NCBI GenBank assembly: GCA_000697665.1
Contig: KL197710.1
Location: 2,455,036 to 2,519,035 of the forward strand
Source of the DNA: Jaapia argillacea MUCL 33604
Lineage: Eukaryota > Basidiomycota > Agaricomycetes > Jaapiales > Jaapiaceae
DNA: 64,000 nt
Reading direction: 5' to 3'
Numbering within the stretch: position 1 is the stretch's first letter; every line of letters starts with the position of its first letter. Positions 59,090 to 64,000 of this stretch are shown here, one piece after another. The position numbers and the translations under genes were made by a program. The notes below the pieces were generated by a model, which saw only the letters and a list, made by a program, of their open reading frames with translations, was not told where the DNA came from and made no database searches.

Positions 59090-62000
59090 TCAACCGCACA
59101 ACTCAACTGAGTTGTCCAAATAGGATACCTCTTCATCGTCAACGACGAAACTCCCAATGTCATATTCATCGGGCAAATCGTCGGAGCGTCGAGGAGAGCT
59201 GGATAGTACGACGGGCAACCTGTTCTGCCTGCCACCACCGAAACCTCCTTGCCTCACAGGTGGGTTTGCGAAAGCTGGTATTCGAATCGGCGCTTGTGAC
59301 ATCAGACTTGCTCGATACACAGCCGACTGATCATAGGATGGTGAGACCTGTGTAGCAGGGGAATCCCTGAGGAATTGCCGGTCAGATTCACTTTCCACCT
59401 CGTCAACATCTGATACCCCAGAACTCTCCTCGTCTCCTGAGTGGATAGCTTCCAAGTCCATCCATGGATTGGCTTTCCGCTGGCCCCCTGCAAGTTTGGT
59501 CCTTTTCACCTTGTGAGTATCTCGATCTAGGGATGGAGATTCTAGATGGCGAAGCCGGCGTTGAGATGGAGGTGACATGACAGGAGAAGAGTCCAAAGCC
59601 GCCAGAACAGCGGATCTCTTTTTCAATTTATTGCCTGGAGCGCGGATGGCGAAAGTCGGTTGGGGCGGCTCACGGTCTGAGATCGAGCCGGGCGTTGTCT
59701 CTACGAGCCTGTCAGGTAGGCGGGGTGGACCCATAGCAGGACGTTTCCCAAAGCGTATAGCAGGGCTTGAGTAAGGCTCATCCATTGGTGAGCCACGAAG
59801 GTTAGGCTTCGGAGGTGAAGAAGGGGGCAGCTCATCTTCGATGAACTCTATTTCGCTGTCGTCAGCAGCGGACTGGTAGCCAGACCGAGTCTGGTTGCTC
59901 GCAGGCGGGGAAGAGCCGACAATCAGGATATCGGGATCGTCGTCATCATCCAACAGCCAAGCCATACTTTGGGCTCGACACGACGGACTCTTTCCGCCTG
60001 ATGGGGAGGATGGCGACGTTCCAGAAAGAGCCCAAGCTGAGGGTGTAGTGGGTGTGACAGGTAGCTTATTAGTTGAAGAGTGCGTAGGTGACTTCAACTG
60101 TCGTCGGTGTACACGGAGAGGGGGCGAGTCAAGCAGCGAAGCTGGGCTGTGATGTCTAGCCTCCGGGGACTGAGTATCATTGGCCTGATCAGCTAGGGGG
60201 ATATCTGGAGAGGATGGGTGAGACTGGAGTGATGGACGGAAAGGAGATTGTGTTGAAGATTTGAGGGGCAATCCCGGTTTCCAAGCAGCGCCCAGCAGAC
60301 CTCGCTCAATTTCAATGTCGTCTTCGTCATCCGTCGCTTTCTGACTTAAAGATAATTTAGGTGGCGTCTTCGGCACGCCCGTCTTGGAAGCTGTCTTTTT
60401 TCGCCCTGCGTTTGGATCGGCAGTCTTGGTCCTACGTGGCTTTTTAGTTTTGACCGCGGCTTCAGCAGCTGGAACAGAGACTGTCCGACGGGGCGGCGCT
60501 GATACCCCGGCTTCAATCGCTTTATCGGTGTCGTCGCTCTCGGCAGCGCGCTCATCAAATGCGATCTTGACCTTCTTCTTTCCCTTCTTGACCGCGCCGT
60601 TCTTGACCAGCAGATCTGAAACCTTCACGAAACCCGCGGAAGCTCCGACAGGCATGTTCTTCATCGGATCCTCATCGCGTTTCCTCTTCTTTCCCTTTGC
60701 AGGGGAATCGCCACCTGCCCGCCTCGCTTTCAAGCTCTGCTTGGACTCGTACTCCACAATCTCCATCTCCTTCTCAATGCAATTCGGCTTTATGTCATCG
60801 GGGAGTAGGCGCTCGACGTCCCCGTAAAGTTCGAGTTGTTCTCCGCGAACGATCGATTGCTGGACATCTTGATACTGCTCCTTTGCTTTGGCCCAATTAG
60901 CTTCCTCGCGTGATTCTGCTACAAGCACATGGATATGACCATCGCGTTTGCGACCCGTTCTTCCGATACGTTGTAACTGGGGGGCGAAAATACGTGAGGG
61001 AACGAAAATGTGATAGTGGGAGGAGCATACCATGCGGATGGGTGTCTTCTGGGAGTCGTAGCACACCACCATATCAACTTCGCCAATATCGAGGCCTTCC
61101 TCGCCAACAGATGTGGCGACAAGGACATTGAAATGACCGTCTTTGAATTGTTGGATGATCTATTCGCAGAGAATCACCAATGGCCAAAACCAGAACTCGA
61201 GAATATTGACGTACCCGTAACTGCTCCTTCTGCCCAAACCCTTTCTGCCCCGACTTATCCGTCCCCTGTCCGACAAATTTCGTCGCCTTCACCATCGGAC
61301 TCTCTTCATTCAAAAACGTGACAATCTCATCGACACAATCTCGGTAAGTCGTAAAGACCATCACTCGCGTTTGCGGTCCTCCTTCGCCGGTTTCGTTCCC
61401 GCCAACAAAGTGCTCAAGAATGAGCATTTTCAACTTCTCCATCTTTGGGTGGACGGCGAGACCTTTACTGTGCTGAGCTTCAAGTTCGCGAATGATGGCT
61501 TGGAATGTGGGATCCTTGCGTAGACTGGACTGGGTTTTCTTGGAGGATGGTTTCTTGCCTGTATCCTGATTCGTTGCTTGGGAAGTTTCTTGCAAGCACT
61601 TGTAACAGGACTTGATACTCGTCTCCAACTATAGTACGGCGGGATAAGACGAGGATTAGTCTCGGTACCTGGAAATAAGGAAGAGCTTACAAGATAACCC
61701 ATAGCACGAGCAAGATGCGACAACGAGTGTAGAGAACCCCAAGCCCATTGGTTAGTAGGGCCCTTGAGTGAGGATGCCGTAGCGAGGAAACGGTATGGTT
61801 GGACCATGACGGGATCAAGGTTCCCGTATAATATTCCAGCTCGGGAAAGGGGTTTTATCTTATCCTAAGGTCCATCGGCGCACAACCCATGTTAGCATAA
61901 AAGCCGGCGTGACAGTAATGAACAATGCTGGAAGGTAGACACAAAACTAAGGTGAGACTCACCTCCATGATTTTCGCAAGCAAATCTCTGATTTTGATCA

Positions 62001-63806
62001 TATCCTCAGTTGGTGCGATCTTGTGTTGTTGTGTGACCTTATCATAGGTAAATGGAGAGGGAAGAGTATCGTCATCAACTCATGCAAGTCCTCGCAACTC
62101 GATCAAGCGAGGCAAGACCGACCTTCTTATGTAGATATCCTCTTAAGTCCATACTATTCTCATCTCTGATCTCAATCCGACTGATGTGCAAGGAATCCAC
62201 GATAGCTTGAACGGTTTCCGGTTTACTGCCAGGGGTGGCAGTCAAGGCTAGGACCCTGAAGTGAGGATTCTTGGCCATCATATAACGGATGACTTGCGCG
62301 TAGGCATAATCGCCGGTGCCTTTATGTGCCTCGTCTGGATTGCGGGTAAGATACATGACCATGAACTAGATATAAAGATTAGATGAACTTACCGATGACA
62401 AGTAGAATGATATTCTTCGGCTCACAGATTTCCTTCGCAAGATCGTTGATGAGCGTCTGTGGTGTCATGTAAAACACCCGCATATCCTCCCACTTGGATA
62501 TCAGGTCAAGTGTATAAGATAACGAAATGGCACAAGCTGGGAGGCTGTATGCTTACCGCCCTTGCCCGCTCAGCTTGTGGGTTCTCTCCAGTCAACTGGA
62601 TAGCATCGGTTCCAGGAATGCCACAAGTCTTATGACAGGCTTCGATTTGTTGGGCGACCAGCGGTTTCGTAGGCGCTACAAATACGACCTTTCCTTCTGG
62701 GAACCAGCGGTAGACTAACGAGGGATACGAGAGATTACACGGCACATGTGCAGGGTTTCAGCGCGAACGCGAACAAATGAGTAGCTGCGGAACCGGAATG
62801 ACCGGTGAAGGGAGGGACGTACAGTTTAACATGACCACACCGGCAATGAAGGTCTTTCCGAGGCCCGTGGGGAGGGAGACGAGAGTGTTCTCGAATAGAC
62901 AGTGTTTCACGATGTTGAACTGGTACTCGCGCTTGGGTTGGTTGAGAGGGTAAACCCAAGTTCTGGCCTCCAGGAGATCTGGTTTGAGTGTCATCGGCGG
63001 TGGCTATATAAGTCAAAGCATGGTTAGGAAGGCAGATTCAATAGAGTCACATAGGCACTGACAGGTCTACACGTCGATAAACGTCAAAGGAGAATGAGTA
63101 GATGGACGGGATCGATGGTATTAGGCTTACCCAACTACGGATGAAATTGTCAGCTATAGCAAAAGTCAAACGAATTTAAGGACTTACTTGGCACAAATGG
63201 GGCAGGAAACTGCTCGAATTCGACTTCTTCTTCTTCTTCGTCGGCGTCGTCGATACCATCATCTGGGGAAGCCTTTCCCTTCCCTTTGCCCTTTCCTTTC
63301 ACAGACTTTCCAGTACTCTTCTTCCACCCGGTCTTGGCAAACTCGGTGTGGTCCCAAACTTTGGTTTTCCGAGCATGATGCCCGAACGGATTCCTGGTGG
63401 GCACAGGCTTCGTGCGGGATTGGTTATCTGTCGTAGACTTTGATTTACTAGACGATGCCTGTGGTGGCAAAACATCTCCGAAGAGAGTCATCTGGAGTCC
63501 TTTGGAAGTTGTCCGGGAGAAAGTACGATTGGTGGGAGGAGCCTGAGCAGCATTATTCGGCCCAGTCATAGGAGGACGACGTGCAGGTGGAGAGTTCCGA
63601 TAGGCAGCCTCTTCACACCGCTGGATTTCTGCCTCGTCGATCTGGGAAAATGACATGTCAAACTCGAAAGAGTCATCGCAAGTTAGGGGTGGTGGCTTTG
63701 GTGGTGGATGTGGTGCACTCCGTGGGGCATGCTGTGTGGCTTCAATGGCGTCAACTTCGTCAAGAAATGCAGAGTCGACGTCTTCAAAATAACCGTCCGA
63801 GCTCAT
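59090..63806 (-). CDS. MPH1: ATP-dependent DNA helicase Mph1 (FANCM family)
   Basis: Start [20 protein letters not shown] at 63806. A disordered N-terminal region of ~210 residues ends in acidic [20 protein letters not shown]. The SF2 core follows over several introns: [16 protein letters not shown], motif [13 protein letters not shown], Ia [15 protein letters not shown], motif II DEAH ([14 protein letters not shown]), motif [11 protein letters not shown], motif [17 protein letters not shown], motif V-like region with [15 protein letters not shown] (minus strand near 61.1 kb) and motif [14 protein letters not shown]. The [12 protein letters not shown] and insert pattern fit Mph1/FANCM rather than Dicer or RIG-I. 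The last exon (59.1-60.97 kb) encodes a ~600-residue basic/Ser-rich tail, ending VELCG. It promotes fork reversal and D-loop disruption. Confidence 0.92.
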
Positions 63807-64000
63807 TACAATGGCAACCCAGAAACCTGGAAACAGTGCTGAGGATGGTGGTTTGGAAGCAAGTCGCGTCTGGTCGCGTCGGTGTCACATGGGCGGTCAG
63901 GCGTGACTGGGTCGATTCCCATGTGACTTACGATGTGGCGTATGTTCAGCACAACAGCCGTCATCGCTGTCCACGGCGTTCGCAACAGAATTCTCAGCCC
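63807..64000. promoter_or_regulatory. MPH1 promoter with GTCGCGTC repeat and 10-bp inverted repeat
   Basis: GTCGCGTC occurs at 63863-63870 and again at 63873-63880, exactly 10 bases apart; on the minus strand each carries ACGCGA, an MBF-like core. Arms GTCACATGGG (63884-63893) and CCCATGTGAC (63918-63927) form an inverted repeat. Sites are 57-120 bases before the start codon. Factor binding is inferred. Confidence 0.5.

Noticed and set aside
59080-59118. Small repeat of ACAACTCAAC with an 8-bp-arm hairpin at the end of MPH1
   Set aside because: It overlaps the last codons and stop of MPH1; too short and imperfect to call a terminator or element.

Overview
The window is nuclear DNA of a filamentous or yeast-like fungus, most likely a basidiomycete (Agaricomycotina). 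Genes are dense and on both strands. Nearly all are split by short introns of about 50-60 bases with GT..AG ends and CTAA-type branch points. They encode fungal hallmarks: septin Cdc11, Ino80 subunit Ies1, Msh1, Ypt7, Atg16, an Osh3-type oxysterol-binding protein and Mph1. I see no bacterial, viral, transposon, rRNA, tRNA or CRISPR signal. I cannot resolve the species; the extreme exon fragmentation in places would suit an intron-rich agaricomycete lineage.

Layout. 1-7 kb: the 3' part of an alpha/beta-hydrolase gene, an erythromycin-esterase-family gene and an IVY1-like (I-BAR type) gene. 7.4-16.5 kb: IES1, a MIT-domain protein and septin CDC11. 16.7-24.1 kb: mitochondrial MutS homolog MSH1 and a mitochondrial aconitase. 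24.4-28.6 kb: a secreted GH3 beta-glucosidase cut into about 35 exons, some of 4, 6, 11 and 12 bases. 29-38.9 kb: OSH3-type gene, 6-phosphogluconate dehydrogenase, an asparagine-synthetase-domain protein and prohibitin PHB1. 39.4-45.5 kb: a three-RRM protein (Pub1/TIA-1 type), a modular glycine-rich secreted protein, and the divergent pair ATG16/YPT7. 46-54.5 kb: 6-phosphogluconolactonase, a PXA-domain membrane protein, a single-pass membrane protein, mitochondrial branched-chain aminotransferase and a trypsin-like protease. 54.5-56.1 kb: the largest gap. 56.1-63.8 kb: an RBM26/27-like protein and the MPH1/FANCM helicase.

Functional links. Several genes serve endomembrane traffic and autophagy (ATG16, YPT7, IVY1-like, PXA protein, OSH3, MIT protein). 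Two successive enzymes of the oxidative pentose phosphate pathway lie 11 kb apart. Several products are mitochondrial (MSH1, aconitase, PHB1, aminotransferase, probable protease).

The most unusual features are: (i) a set of micro-exons (4-18 bases) and GC-AG introns, concentrated in the beta-glucosidase; the reading-frame logic for them is strong; (ii) a secreted glycine-rich protein built from four copies of one module, with an intron at the identical codon position in three copies; (iii) a perfect 24-bp palindrome upstream of the beta-glucosidase that combines a CRE core with two ACGCGT boxes. All gene models were spliced by eye and not tested against transcripts.
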